From: Nonlabens sp. Ci31
GTDB lineage: Bacteria > Bacteroidota > Bacteroidia > Flavobacteriales > Flavobacteriaceae
Direction: 5' to 3'
NCBI RefSeq assembly: GCF_012974865.1
Contig: NZ_CP043633.1
Span: 1,178,001-1,242,000 of the forward strand
DNA length: 64,000 bases
A model generated the notes under the pieces. The model saw nothing but the letters and a program-made list of their open reading frames with translations. It had not been told where the DNA came from and did no database searches. Below, piece by piece: positions 1 to 8,371 of this stretch. The position numbers were made by a program, and so were the translations under genes. The number at the start of each line of letters is the position of its first letter. Position 1 is the stretch's first letter.

Positions 1-80
1 AAATGACATATGTTGTAAGTCTGGTTATTAGGATACCTAATAAATCTTTAAATAGCAATCATTTTAAAATTTACTAGGCA

Positions 81-110
81 GGCCGAGATCATTCTCGGTT
101 ACGGCTTTTT
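81..110 (+). terminator. Possible terminator hairpin at window start
   Basis: CCGAGA (83-88) and TCTCGG (93-98) form a 6-bp stem around TCAT. A run of five T follows about eight bases later, reading on the plus strand. It would end a plus-strand gene lying left of the window and converging on the DUF2480 gene. The gap between stem and T-run makes it imperfect. Confidence 0.35.
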
Positions 111-162
111 GTTTTCAATGAATGTGCCATAGCGTTTTTATAACTTTTAGGTGACAAAATGG

Positions 163-681
163 CTACGGGACTTTTTTCTTACGTTTAAAAACAGGAACAG
201 CAGAGCATGCCTCACCGTACATTATAGAACGAGCTACGTTTTGTAATTTATCGGTAATCATAGTATAAGCTGCTACAGGAACAGGTTTGTTAGAGCAGCC
301 TTTTACAATCATTGATATGTCTTGAAATTCACTCACATCAAGAAGGGCTATCGCTTCTCTGTAAATTTCTGTTTCTAATTGTTCTAGAGAACCATAGACT
401 ACTTTTTTAGCAATTCCGTGAAGCTGGCTCTGCACGAGCATCCATGCCCATTGTGGTACAATTGCGTCTGTACTGCATCTTATGGCTACGTAATGATCTT
501 TATATGCAGTAAAATCGGTTGTTTTTAAGCTTTCGCGAAAGCGGGATTCTACCAGCACAATTCCTTCTAACAGCCATTGAGAAATATCAATGACGGTACG
601 TGGTCCAGGTGCATAAAAATCTTCTAAATCAAATGTTATTAACTTAGAGTTTGCGAGGCGATTGATGATTTCTTCGGCCAT
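163..681 (-). CDS. DUF2480 family protein
   Basis: This 172-residue cytoplasmic protein belongs to a Bacteroidota-restricted family of unknown function that is usually found beside suf genes. I recognise it by the overall sequence and by its place at the end of the sufS-META-sufE-sufT series, two bases after the preceding stop. Context suggests a role linked to Fe-S assembly; this is inference, as no catalytic motif is visible apart from a conserved-looking KGC near residue 128. The stretch read as RFRES (codons over 528-543) is encoded by a copy of the window-wide 16-bp palindrome, so part of the protein derives from or tolerates that repeat. The C-terminus is basic (KRKKK). Confidence 0.85.
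   Translation of the reverse strand: MAEEIINRLANSKLITFDLEDFYAPGPRTVIDISQWLLEGIVLVESRFRESLKTTDFTAYKDHYVAIRCSTDAIVPQWAWMLVQSQLHGIAKKVVYGSLEQLETEIYREAIALLDVSEFQDISMIVKGCSNKPVPVAAYTMITDKLQNVARSIMYGEACSAVPVFKRKKKVP
528..543 (+). repeat. Iterated palindrome, copy inside DUF2480 gene
   Basis: AGCTTTCGCGAAAGCG, one mismatch from the 16-bp consensus, followed by GGATT on the plus strand. In the host gene it is read as RFRES, a different frame from most coding copies. Confidence 0.8.
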
Positions 682-683
682 AT

Positions 684-1004
684 TTAAAGCATTCCTAGTT
701 CAAGTTTTGCCTCTTCACTCATCAAATCTTTGTTCCATGGTGGGTCAAAAGTGATCTCTACTTCAGCATCATTTACTTCTTTGAGGGTCTTTACTTTTTC
801 TTCTACTTCTACTGGCAACGTTTCGGCCACTGGGCAATTAGGCGAAGTTAACGTCATGAGTATTTTTACGTCAGCATCGCTGCTTACCATAACATCGTAG
901 ATCAATCCTAGTTCGTATATATCTACAGGTATTTCTGGATCGTAAATGGTCTTGAGAACTTTTACTACTTTTTCTCCTATTTCTTGTCCGTTGATTTCTT
1001 CCAT
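684..1004 (-). CDS. sufT: DUF59/MIP18 family Fe-S maturation protein (SufT-like)
   Basis: This 106-residue single-domain DUF59 (MIP18/SufT) protein probably helps load Fe-S clusters onto target apoproteins. Visible family features are YDPEIPVDIYELGLIY near residues 21-36 and the motif with the reactive cysteine, LTSPNCPVAE, near residues 52-61. The length is typical for a stand-alone domain with no N-terminal extension. It sits one base after the sufE stop and two bases before DUF2480, so it is almost certainly co-transcribed with sufS and sufE. The symbol is used by analogy with SufT in other phyla; the exact client set is unknown. Confidence 0.85.
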   Translation of the reverse strand: MEEINGQEIGEKVVKVLKTIYDPEIPVDIYELGLIYDVMVSSDADVKILMTLTSPNCPVAETLPVEVEEKVKTLKEVNDAEVEITFDPPWNKDLMSEEAKLELGML

Positions 1005-1005
1005 C

Positions 1006-1431
1006 TTAGTTGACTTGAGTTTGGTATGCTATGGCATACATTTTTAATTGTTTGATCATGGAAACAAGTCCATTTGCTCTGGTAGGGGAAAGGTGTTCTT
1101 TGAGCCCTATCTCGTCTATAAAATTGGTATTAGCCGCGATAATATCTGCTGGTTTTTGACCCGACCAAGCTCTTATGAGAATGGCGATGATACCTTTGGT
1201 AATAATGGCATCACTGTCTGCGGTAAAGGCAATTTTATCAGATTCTAGCTCTGCATTTACCCATACTTTAGACTGGCAACCTTTTATAATACGATCTTCT
1301 GTTTTTAAATTTGCATCAATTAAAGGAAGGCTTTTCCCTAAATCGATCATGTATTCATAACGCTGCATCCAGTCGTCAAACATGGAAAATTCATCAACTA
1401 TTTCTTCTTGTATTTCTTGAATGCTCGCCAT
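1006..1431 (-). CDS. sufE: SufE cysteine desulfurase activator
   Basis: SufE accepts persulfide sulfur from SufS and passes it to the SufBCD scaffold in the cytoplasm. The 141-residue length matches the family. The acceptor cysteine is Cys52 in RIIKGCQSKVWV, and the N-terminal helix with EEFSMFDDWMQRYEYMIDLG-like spacing is typical. The start codon overlaps the last base of the META-domain lipoprotein gene, and the sufT-like gene follows after one base, giving a tight operon downstream of sufS. Confidence 0.95.
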   Translation of the reverse strand: MASIQEIQEEIVDEFSMFDDWMQRYEYMIDLGKSLPLIDANLKTEDRIIKGCQSKVWVNAELESDKIAFTADSDAIITKGIIAILIRAWSGQKPADIIAANTNFIDEIGLKEHLSPTRANGLVSMIKQLKMYAIAYQTQVN

Positions 1432-1835
1432 TATTTATCTTCTTTTTTTACTGCAACTATAATTACTTTTCCTTCTTTATCAATAAGGTTGAGGCCTGTG
1501 TTGGTGACTTCTACAGAGGCTACTTTTAACAAGTGAATCTTATACTCTTTTTCTATTTCGTCAAGGTCGCTACAGTACATTTTTGTTCCTGCGAGCACTC
1601 CCATTTCTATTTTATTTTTTTCAGGGTTTTTAAAGCTTCCAAAATATTGATTACAAGCAGATTTTCCTGAAATTTTATTTTCTTTACCCATTTCTATAGA
1701 CATGGTGATATCGTACTCTGAATAGTCGTTGCTTCCTACTGTAGTAATTTCATAATCTCCGTCTATACCTTCCAAGTCTTTGCAGTTTGTGATCATCAAA
1801 GACATTAAAGTCAATAGTATTGTTGTTAGTTTCAT
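1431..1835 (-). CDS. META-domain (HslJ-like) lipoprotein
   Basis: This 134-residue predicted lipoprotein has a hydrophobic signal and lipobox ending at Cys18 (LMITNC). The mature part resembles the META/HslJ fold: a GKSACNQYFGSF segment with the conserved small-residue/Cys/Asn pattern and a second cysteine (MYCSD). META proteins are envelope proteins of poorly defined role, some linked to stress. It lies between sufS and sufE and overlaps sufE by one base, an odd place for an envelope protein. Co-transcription with suf is likely; functional linkage to Fe-S assembly is unproven. Confidence 0.7.
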   Translation of the reverse strand: MKLTTILLTLMSLMITNCKDLEGIDGDYEITTVGSNDYSEYDITMSIEMGKENKISGKSACNQYFGSFKNPEKNKIEMGVLAGTKMYCSDLDEIEKEYKIHLLKVASVEVTNTGLNLIDKEGKVIIVAVKKEDK

Positions 1836-1861
1836 AATACTTGATTTTAACTACCCCAGAG

Positions 1862-3076
1862 TTAAGATAACATATTTACAGCTCGTTGCAAAGCTTGTAC
1901 CATAACATCTATTTCTTCTTTAGTATTGTAAAAAGCAAAGCTGGCCCTAATGGTTCCTGGAATTTCAAAACGTTCCATAACAGGTTGTGCACAGTGGTGC
2001 CCTGTTCTCACGGCCACACCTAATTTATCTACAATAGTTCCTATGTCATAAGGATGCAGGCTAGCGACATTAAAACTAATGACCGCAGCTTTGTTAGTGA
2101 CATCACCATAAATTTTAGCGCCAGGTATACTTTTGATTTGCTCTGTTCCATAAACCAGCAGTTCATGTTCATAAGCAGCGATGTTTTCCATACCTACTTC
2201 ATTCAAGTAATCGATAGCTGCTCCTAATGCAATACCACCGCAAATGTTAGGCGTTCCTGCTTCAAATTTATGAGGTAATCCAGCATAAGTTGTTTTTTCA
2301 AAACTAACTTGATCAATCATTTCGCCGCCACCTTGATAGGGTGGTAAAGTATTCAAAGCTTCTTCTTTTCCATAAAGAATTCCTATCCCAGTTGGTCCAC
2401 ACATCTTATGTCCAGATATGGTGTAGAAGTCAGCATCGAGCGCTTGCATATCTAATTTCATATGCCCACAAGATTGTGCCCCATCAATCAGTGTCATAGC
2501 ACCATATTCATGCGCGGCATCTATGATTTCTTTAACTGGGTTTTCAACTCCTAAAGCGTTAGAAATATGATTGACAACTACAAATGCTGTTTTAGAATTG
2601 AGAAGGTTGTGATAAGTATCCATATCTAGCGTTCCATTATCTAAAACTGGAATCACTTTTAAAGTTGCTCCTATTCGTTCACAAAGCATTTGCCAAGGCA
2701 CTATGTTAGAGTGATGTTCTACTGCGCTAACAATCACTTCATCTCCTTTTTTTACAAAGACATGTGCACCACTTGCTACGGCATTAATAGAATGGGTGTT
2801 GCCAGAAGTAAAGATGACTTGTTTGGTAAGAGGAATATTAAAAAAAGCTCTTGCTTTCTCGCGAGCACTTTCAAAATGGTCTGTTGCTTCCTGACTCAAG
2901 GCATGCACACCACGGTGTATGTTTGCGTTGTATAGGGTATAATACTCTACGATTTTATCAATCACCTGTAAAGGTTTTTGAGAAGTCGCGGCATTATCAA
3001 AATAGATCAATGGCTGTCCGTTTACTTTACGGTTTAAAATAGGGAAATCAGCTCTTATTTTCTTGATGTCTAGCAT
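1862..3076 (-). CDS. sufS: SufS group II cysteine desulfurase
   Basis: This PLP enzyme converts cysteine to alanine and a protein-bound persulfide, feeding SufE and SufBCD. From the ATG at 3076 it has 404 residues, the usual SufS length. An in-frame start 33 bases upstream would add MSSRLELTFAT, which the family lacks and which would sit on the -7 box. Key residues are the PLP lysine Lys224 in TISGHKMCGPTG and the catalytic Cys362 in RTGHHCAQP; DNAATSQKP near residues 27-35 is also diagnostic. It has its own promoter and heads the META-sufE-sufT-DUF2480 operon. It is separated from sufABCD by a 2.6 kb insert. Confidence 0.95.
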   Translation of the reverse strand: MLDIKKIRADFPILNRKVNGQPLIYFDNAATSQKPLQVIDKIVEYYTLYNANIHRGVHALSQEATDHFESAREKARAFFNIPLTKQVIFTSGNTHSINAVASGAHVFVKKGDEVIVSAVEHHSNIVPWQMLCERIGATLKVIPVLDNGTLDMDTYHNLLNSKTAFVVVNHISNALGVENPVKEIIDAAHEYGAMTLIDGAQSCGHMKLDMQALDADFYTISGHKMCGPTGIGILYGKEEALNTLPPYQGGGEMIDQVSFEKTTYAGLPHKFEAGTPNICGGIALGAAIDYLNEVGMENIAAYEHELLVYGTEQIKSIPGAKIYGDVTNKAAVISFNVASLHPYDIGTIVDKLGVAVRTGHHCAQPVMERFEIPGTIRASFAFYNTKEEIDVMVQALQRAVNMLS

Positions 3077-3081
3077 AGTTG

Positions 3082-3109
3082 CAAAGGTAAGCTCTAGGCG
3101 TGAAGACAA
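3082..3109 (-). promoter_or_regulatory. Bacteroidota-type promoter of sufS
   Basis: On the minus strand TACCTTTG (3082-3089) fits the -7 consensus TAnnTTTG, and TTG (3107-3109) lies 17 bases upstream as a -33 element. The start codon is only five bases downstream of the -7 box, so the transcript should be leaderless or nearly so. This supports the ATG at 3076. Confidence 0.65.
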
Positions 3110-3487
3110 TGTTAAATCGGTGCTAGATAATTGATCTCATCACCACCTTTTCTTTTGCCTACAACTAATCATCCATTATACACTCTAACTTCATGATTTT
3201 TTTGTTTCCGTAGCTTTTGCTATGCGAACAAAAAATACGTTCATTAAAGTACAAAAGCCATGATTTGCGGTTTAAAGCAAAAAGTAAAGATGAGTTCATT
3301 CTATAGGATTCAGTACTGGAATTAGAGTGTTTTTGAACCTTTTTTTGATAAAAAATAGTTGACAGTTGCCAAAGGTATACGCGATACCAATATAATTACT
3401 GGCTTTTTTCGGTTAGGAAGGCAATTTTTGCTCTAGATTCACAAAATAATTTTCTCTTACCTAAAAAGTCTGGTATTAGGTTAGTGT
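3110..3487. other. Non-coding stretch upstream of sufS
   Basis: I see no convincing gene, RNA or strong terminator here. It is AT-rich and contains scattered stop codons in all frames. It forms the sufS side of the 2.6 kb insert between the two halves of the suf locus. Confidence 0.4.
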
Positions 3488-3748
3488 TTATAAAATGGCT
3501 GCTTTCCACTTGTATTTTTTATTTAAGTAATCTTCATATTCCTTTTTTATATCAACATTGTTAGAAATAGAAAATGCAGTAGAAATACTTGAGACAAAAG
3601 GAGTTATTTCTAAATCATCTATCTTATTTTTTAGTAGTAATTTATTTTAAATAGTTTTCTATAATACGAGAAATGCTTTTTTGATGTTCTTGCACATATT
3701 TTTATTGTCTTCAATGACGCCTTGGTTGAGTTTGAGTTTCTGTTCCAT
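3488..3748 (-). pseudogene. Decayed small ORF (about 87 codons, two in-frame stops)
   Basis: From an ATG at 3748 the minus strand reads a plausible peptide starting MEQKLKLNQGVIEDNKNM, meets TAG and TAA stops around codons 30 and 34, and then continues in the same frame with protein-like sequence ending KYKWKAAIL and a terminal TAA at 3488. An unbroken amphipathic second half in the same frame as the first suggests one small gene inactivated by two nonsense changes. I do not recognise the family. It could also be chance in AT-rich DNA. Confidence 0.35.
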
Positions 3749-3818
3749 GACTTACTTTATACGTATAAATTAGGATGGTATTTGATCAAGGTAAAGACTC
3801 TTGTTTTTAGAAATTTAA

Positions 3819-3844
3819 AACGCTAGATCTTTAGATCTAGCGTT
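3819..3844 (-). terminator. Terminator hairpin, copy 1 (AACGCTAGATCT arms)
   Basis: AACGCTAGATCT and AGATCTAGCGTT form a perfect 12-bp inverted repeat, followed on the minus strand by TTTTAAATTT. It lies just downstream of the exported-protein gene ending at 3942. Nearly the same hairpin recurs at 5679-5705. Confidence 0.7.
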
Positions 3845-3941
3845 AATAAGTTATAAAATAAAGGAATTCTAAAATTAAAACTAATCTTTTAAAAGATGTC
3901 GTCATACTGATGGGCTCGACAATAGGTCACCTCTGTGATAA

Positions 3942-4385
3942 TTAGATGAGTTTAAGCGTCACTGTGAAGGACTCTTCTGTGATTATGATAGGATAGGTCC
4001 CTGTTGTTATGGTAGTAAGATTTTGAGGAAAATTTAAGGCTTTTCTTGTTTCTTCGTCGGGCTCAAGCGTTTCTTCCATTATAAAAGTAAAGTTCTCGAA
4101 CTCTGTGTTGAGATTGATTTCTTTACCTAATATTTTAAGCTCCTCTTCCTTGGTAAGTTGATCTCTTTCAAAAATTAAAGTCAAGGTGTTGTCTTCATTA
4201 ATGATGGTTTGAGTGTTGGACTTGCTGTTATCAATACTTGCTTTAACCGCACAAAGACCTCGCCTAGTACAGTTGCTATACGATCCAAAAGTGGAGGTTG
4301 CATATATAGAGGTAATAAAGGTTTCTACTTGAGAAAATGCATTTAAGGAAAGAAAGAGAAGCGCTATGGTGGTGATTTTTTTCAT
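3942..4385 (-). CDS. Small exported protein of unknown function
   Basis: From the ATG at 4385 the product is 147 residues and starts with a clear signal peptide, MKKITTIALLFLSLNAFSQ; an upstream in-frame ATG at 4409 would put eight charged residues before it and is less likely. The mature protein has two cysteines close together (SNCTRRGLC), which could form a disulfide, and is rich in T, E and I, suggesting a beta-rich periplasmic or secreted protein. I do not recognise a family. It lies in the insert between sufD and sufS and has its own terminator hairpin downstream. Confidence 0.6.
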   Translation of the reverse strand: MKKITTIALLFLSLNAFSQVETFITSIYATSTFGSYSNCTRRGLCAVKASIDNSKSNTQTIINEDNTLTLIFERDQLTKEEELKILGKEINLNTEFENFTFIMEETLEPDEETRKALNFPQNLTTITTGTYPIIITEESFTVTLKLI

Positions 4386-4632
4386 GTTTTGTTGATTTTC
4401 TGAGTTCAATGAAATTTGAAAACGAATTAAAGATAATAGTATTCTTACTTACTTCTCTCTTTATCAGGGAGGTATTTTTTAAATTTACTATTTTATGGCG
4501 ACTTGAAAACTTTTTTAATTATCAAAAAGAGATCGTTTTCACTTGCAGAGAGTTATGATCGTATGTATATGTTGGGTAACAAGTACATAAAAACGGAGTC
4601 CAAAACAATTCCGGCAGCACCCTAAAACGAAT

Positions 4633-5382
4633 TTAATCAAAGCTTTTATTAATCTTTATTAGGTTGGAATCAATTCTTTTTAAGGTGGCGCTTAACGCTG
4701 TAAAGTTGGATGTACTTTTATAAAGGTTTTCTAATTGAAAGGTCATAAGATTTCGCAGCTCCTGGTCGTGTAAGAGTTTATCTAAGTCTGTTTTTGTCCC
4801 GCCTGTTTGAATATAATCTTGATTAATAGCAATTTCTGAATAATTAATGTGTTTTCCGATATAGGGTTTTATTAATTTAATTTGATATTCTCTAGATAGT
4901 TCATTAGAAATTTTACACTGACTTCTAAAATAATTTAAATTTTCAAATTGACGGTTGAGTACTTCATTATCTATTTTAGACAAGTAACCTTGATTTATAA
5001 ATTCGTCAATTATAGGAAGGTAGAAAGTAAGAGATTCCCCTTCGGTTAATTCTCCTAGGGCTATTTTAAACTCATTTAAGGAATCTTTTTGATGGGTTGA
5101 CATGACTTTTAATCCACGTCTTAATTGAGGAATCATGTATTCCTTTGTATATGCTGAGCTGTAGTCAATGACCTGAGTGGTAGAATTAATTTCATCATGC
5201 ATTTTACTGAAATAGGATTTCATAACTTCATTTTCCGTTCTCCTGTCATTCCAATTGTTAATTTGAAGTGCAAAAAACACACCGATAATTACAATTAAGA
5301 TCTCTCCCAAACCATATTTTACATAAACCTTTAAAGATTTTGATAAAATAGCATTCCTTCTTATTTTATTGAAAACCCCCAT
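4633..5382 (-). CDS. DUF6090 family membrane protein
   Basis: This 249-residue protein has one N-terminal transmembrane helix (about residues 27-43) followed directly by LQINNWNDRR, the hallmark of the DUF6090 family common in marine Bacteroidota. The remainder is a helical extracytoplasmic region without catalytic motifs. The function is unknown. It is not part of the suf pathway but sits between sufD and sufS, suggesting insertion into the locus. Confidence 0.8.
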   Translation of the reverse strand: MGVFNKIRRNAILSKSLKVYVKYGLGEILIVIIGVFFALQINNWNDRRTENEVMKSYFSKMHDEINSTTQVIDYSSAYTKEYMIPQLRRGLKVMSTHQKDSLNEFKIALGELTEGESLTFYLPIIDEFINQGYLSKIDNEVLNRQFENLNYFRSQCKISNELSREYQIKLIKPYIGKHINYSEIAINQDYIQTGGTKTDLDKLLHDQELRNLMTFQLENLYKSTSNFTALSATLKRIDSNLIKINKSFD

Positions 5383-5678
5383 TTTATAACTTTTGCTCTC
5401 TCAAAAATAGTTTAAACTATCCACTTTAGGTTATGTTGATGCAGCTTATAGATCCTTTAGACGTAATTAGGAGTATAATGTAAAATTAATTTCCATTTTC
5501 TTTAGCCATCCATAGGAACTAAATATTCCTAGCTTCATTTTCAGTTGTTGAGATTTCGGTAGTGCTAAATCATTAGCCTTTTCTTTTATGAATTATAAAG
5601 ATGTGGTAAAGTGAAAGTTTCTCCTGAATGCGCAGAATAACCGGAAGGCATCTATTTCCTTAAAAACAGTCACAAAAA
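5383..5678. other. Intergenic stretch between DUF6090 gene and sufD terminator
   Basis: No gene or RNA is apparent in these roughly 300 bases. The region separates the end of the sufABCD transcript (hairpin at 5679-5705) from the promoter region of the DUF6090 gene. No clear TAnnTTTG box was found for the latter. Confidence 0.4.
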
Positions 5679-5705
5679 AACGCTAGATCTTTTGGATCTA
5701 GCGTT
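5672..5705 (-). terminator. Rho-independent terminator of sufABCD (hairpin copy 2)
   Basis: AACGCTAGATC (5679-5689) pairs with GATCTAGCGTT (5695-5705) around a 5-base loop. On the minus strand the stem is followed by seven T. This is a strong terminator 25 bases past the sufD stop, and its arms match the hairpin at 3819-3844. Confidence 0.8.
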
Positions 5706-5729
5706 AGTAACTAATAGTGAAAGATATTT

Positions 5730-7043
5730 TTATAAATCAAACCCAATCTCCACACTTAGCTTAGTCGCAATAAGCTTTGTAATACGAGATTTAATTTCTG
5801 GAATTCTTACGGTTTCTAGTACGCTGTTTGCAAAAGCAAACATCAATAAGGCACGAGCTTCTTTTTTAGGGATTCCTCGAGCTCTCATATAAAATAGCGC
5901 TTCGTCATCTAGTTGTCCTATGGTACAACCATGGGAGCATCTTACATCGTCAGCAAAAATCTCTAATTGAGGTTTTGCATTGATGGTTGACGTATCGCTT
6001 ACTAAAATATTGTTGTTTTGTTGGTAGGCATTGATTTTTTGAGCTATTCTGTCTACTAGTACTTTACCGTGAAATACGCCAACGGAACGATCGTCAAAAA
6101 TCTGTTTGTATTCTTGAAAACTTTCACAATTGGGAGCTGTATGATGTACCAGCGTAGAATGATCTACATGTTGTTTTCCTTGTATAATAGTAACGCCATT
6201 AAGAACAGAATTACAGTGTTCACCTCGTTGGTAAAAGTTCAAGTTATTACGAGTGAGCTTTCCACCGAAAGAGAAGGTATGAACACGCACCTCAGAATTG
6301 TCTTTTTGCTCCACAAAGGTATGATCAATTAAAGAAGCGCTTAAACGGTCGTTTTGGATTTTATACCAGTCTACCAGGGAACGCTTATCAGCATAAATTT
6401 CTGTAACGCTATTTGTCAATACAGCATTATCGCTAAGACTTTGATGTCTTTCAATAATTTGTACTTGAGAATTTTCTCCCACTACAACTAGGTTGCGCGG
6501 CTGTATCATTAATTCGGCTTCATTTCCAGTAGAGAAATAAACAATCTCGATAGGTTTTTCTACCGCGATATTTTTACCTATATGAATATAAGCACCTTCT
6601 TTTGCAAAAGCGGTGTTTAAAGAAGTTAGTCCGTTTTTAGCAGCGAGTTTATTGTAATAATTTTCTATTACAGGAGCATATTTGGGGTCGTTTAAGGTAC
6701 TGGACATTAAACAAACGTCAAATTTATCATGCGTTGTTTGTGAAAGATGCGAACTGTAAATACCGTCTATAAAAATAACGCGATAGGCATCGATTTGATG
6801 TACTAAGTACTTCTTAATATCTCCATAAGAAATATCAGTTTCCTTTTTAGGAAAAAGGCTGTAATCTTTATTGAATAAAGATTTTAATGAAGTGTACTTA
6901 TAGGCTTCTTCTCTGCGTTGAGGAATTCCTAGATGTTCAAAATCTGTCAATGCTTCACTACGCAAATTATGTACGTAGCTATTGGTATCGACTTCATTTT
7001 CTAGGGCAATAAAAGAAGAAAGGATATGGTCTTTAAAACTCAT
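5730..7043 (-). CDS. sufD: SufD, subunit of the SufBCD scaffold
   Basis: This 437-residue SufD partners SufB and SufC in building Fe-S clusters. The C-terminal beta-helix core carries the family signature near RCSHGCTIGQLDDEALFYMRARGIP-type sequence, starting about residue 363 and including the conserved His-Gly-Cys. The length is normal. It is the last gene of the sufA-B-lipoprotein-C-D operon and ends in a strong terminator. About 100 bases separate it from sufC, and this gap holds a variant copy of the iterated palindrome. Confidence 0.95.
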   Translation of the reverse strand: MSFKDHILSSFIALENEVDTNSYVHNLRSEALTDFEHLGIPQRREEAYKYTSLKSLFNKDYSLFPKKETDISYGDIKKYLVHQIDAYRVIFIDGIYSSHLSQTTHDKFDVCLMSSTLNDPKYAPVIENYYNKLAAKNGLTSLNTAFAKEGAYIHIGKNIAVEKPIEIVYFSTGNEAELMIQPRNLVVVGENSQVQIIERHQSLSDNAVLTNSVTEIYADKRSLVDWYKIQNDRLSASLIDHTFVEQKDNSEVRVHTFSFGGKLTRNNLNFYQRGEHCNSVLNGVTIIQGKQHVDHSTLVHHTAPNCESFQEYKQIFDDRSVGVFHGKVLVDRIAQKINAYQQNNNILVSDTSTINAKPQLEIFADDVRCSHGCTIGQLDDEALFYMRARGIPKKEARALLMFAFANSVLETVRIPEIKSRITKLIATKLSVEIGFDL

Positions 7044-7058
7044 AGTTAATTTTTTTCT

Positions 7059-7074
7059 CGCTTTCGCAAAAGCG
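7059..7074. repeat. Iterated palindrome variant, sufC-sufD gap
   Basis: CGCTTTCGCAAAAGCG, one mismatch from the consensus CGCTTTCGCGAAAGCG, 16 bases upstream of the sufD start. Confidence 0.7.
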
Positions 7075-7143
7075 AACTTAAAAGTTCATTAATGAAAAAA
7101 TAAACGCAATACAGATAGCTCTAGAAATTCTAAAGCAATTTGT

Positions 7144-7896
7144 TTAAGCTTCTACCTCTTCTTTGATCCAGTCGTAACCGCGTTTTTCTAGCTCTGACGC
7201 CAGTTCTTTGCCACCAGATTTTACGATGCGACCGTTATATAAAACGTGGACAAAGTCTGGAACGATGTATTCTAAAAGACGCTGGTAGTGAGTAATAACA
7301 ATAGTAGCGTTATCTTTACTTCTAAGTTTATTCACTCCATTTGCAACGATGCGCAAGGCATCGATGTCTAGTCCAGAATCTGTTTCATCAAGAATAGCCA
7401 GTTTAGGCTCTAACATCGCCATCTGGAATATTTCGTTACGTTTCTTTTCTCCTCCAGAAAATCCTTCATTCAAAGAACGAGAAAGAAATTTACGGTCTAT
7501 TTCTAGCATTTCAGATTTCTCACGTATCATTTTTAACATGTCCTTTGCGGTCATGTCATCTTTACCTTGAGCTTTGCGAGTCTCATTGATAGCGGTTTTC
7601 ATAAAATTAGTAACCGATACTCCTGGAATTTCTACGGGATATTGAAAAGAAAGAAAAATACCTCTGTGGGCTCTTTCTTCTGGATCCAACTCCCCAATAT
7701 TTTCTCCTTCTAGAGTAATTTCTCCTCCTGTTACCTCATATTCCTCACGTCCTGCAATAATATTTGCAAGTGTAGATTTGCCAGAACCATTAGGTCCCAT
7801 TATTGCGTGTACTTCTCCTGCTTTTACCTCTAGATTGATTCCATTGAGGATTTCTTTTCCTTCAATAGTTGCTGTAAGGTCTTTTATCTTTAACAT
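7144..7896 (-). CDS. sufC: SufC ATPase
   Basis: SufC is the ABC-type ATPase of the SufBCD complex and powers cluster assembly; it is soluble and has no membrane partner. In this 250-residue protein the Walker A is GPNGSGKST (residues 34-42), the signature is FSGGEKKR (146-153, the SufC form of the ABC signature) and the Walker B is LAILDE (166-171). The start is supported by the MLKIKDLTATIEGKEIL opening. The upstream lipoprotein gene ends five bases before it. Confidence 0.96.
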   Translation of the reverse strand: MLKIKDLTATIEGKEILNGINLEVKAGEVHAIMGPNGSGKSTLANIIAGREEYEVTGGEITLEGENIGELDPEERAHRGIFLSFQYPVEIPGVSVTNFMKTAINETRKAQGKDDMTAKDMLKMIREKSEMLEIDRKFLSRSLNEGFSGGEKKRNEIFQMAMLEPKLAILDETDSGLDIDALRIVANGVNKLRSKDNATIVITHYQRLLEYIVPDFVHVLYNGRIVKSGGKELASELEKRGYDWIKEEVEA

Positions 7897-7901
7897 AGCT
7901 G

Positions 7902-8339
7902 TTATTTAACGTCTTTAATATCTAATGTTTTTCCAGTCTTAATTATATCTGCATTTGTTGCTGGAGTAACTTCTATAATTTTTGTAATCGTAATCATTTC
8001 ATCCCATCCTTCACCTATCTCTGCTTTTATAGGGTTAGGCTTTACAGTACCGCGAATTACCACGTTCACCATATCGAATTCCGTTTTTTTTAAGGCTTCT
8101 GCGACCTTATTTAGCTCGTGCATTTTATGATCGATTTCCACGGCATAAATGTCGTTTCTTGCAGTAAGTACCGCAGCATCTTCGATAAAGATAAATTCAC
8201 CTCTAAAAAGTTGTTGTCCTTCTGGAAGAACTTCCTCTTGCATCTTCTTTATGACATCAGCTCCCTCCTTAGATTCCTTATTGTTTTTACAAGAAACCAT
8301 AGCTAAGGCTAAAAAACTTAAAACGATCAATCGCTTCAT
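7902..8339 (-). CDS. Lipoprotein encoded inside the suf operon
   Basis: This 145-residue predicted lipoprotein (signal MKRLIVLSFLALAMVSC, lipobox Cys17) is followed by a charged linker and a beta-rich domain. The sequence from VLTARNDIYAVEIDHKMHEL to VVIRGTVKPNP resembles a small OB-like or NlpE-C-like domain. It lies between sufB (32 bases upstream) and sufC (5 bases downstream), all on one strand, so it is co-transcribed with Fe-S assembly genes although it should sit in the envelope. The function is unknown; a periplasmic sensor or metal role is only a guess. Confidence 0.75.
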   Translation of the reverse strand: MKRLIVLSFLALAMVSCKNNKESKEGADVIKKMQEEVLPEGQQLFRGEFIFIEDAAVLTARNDIYAVEIDHKMHELNKVAEALKKTEFDMVNVVIRGTVKPNPIKAEIGEGWDEMITITKIIEVTPATNADIIKTGKTLDIKDVK

Positions 8340-8371
8340 ATTTATGGTGTTAAATGGTTGATGGTGCTTTT

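Noticed and set aside
3077..3109. N-terminal extension of SufS by 11 residues
   Set aside because: The extension lies on the -7 box TACCTTTG and is absent from the family; the ATG at 3076 gives the normal length.
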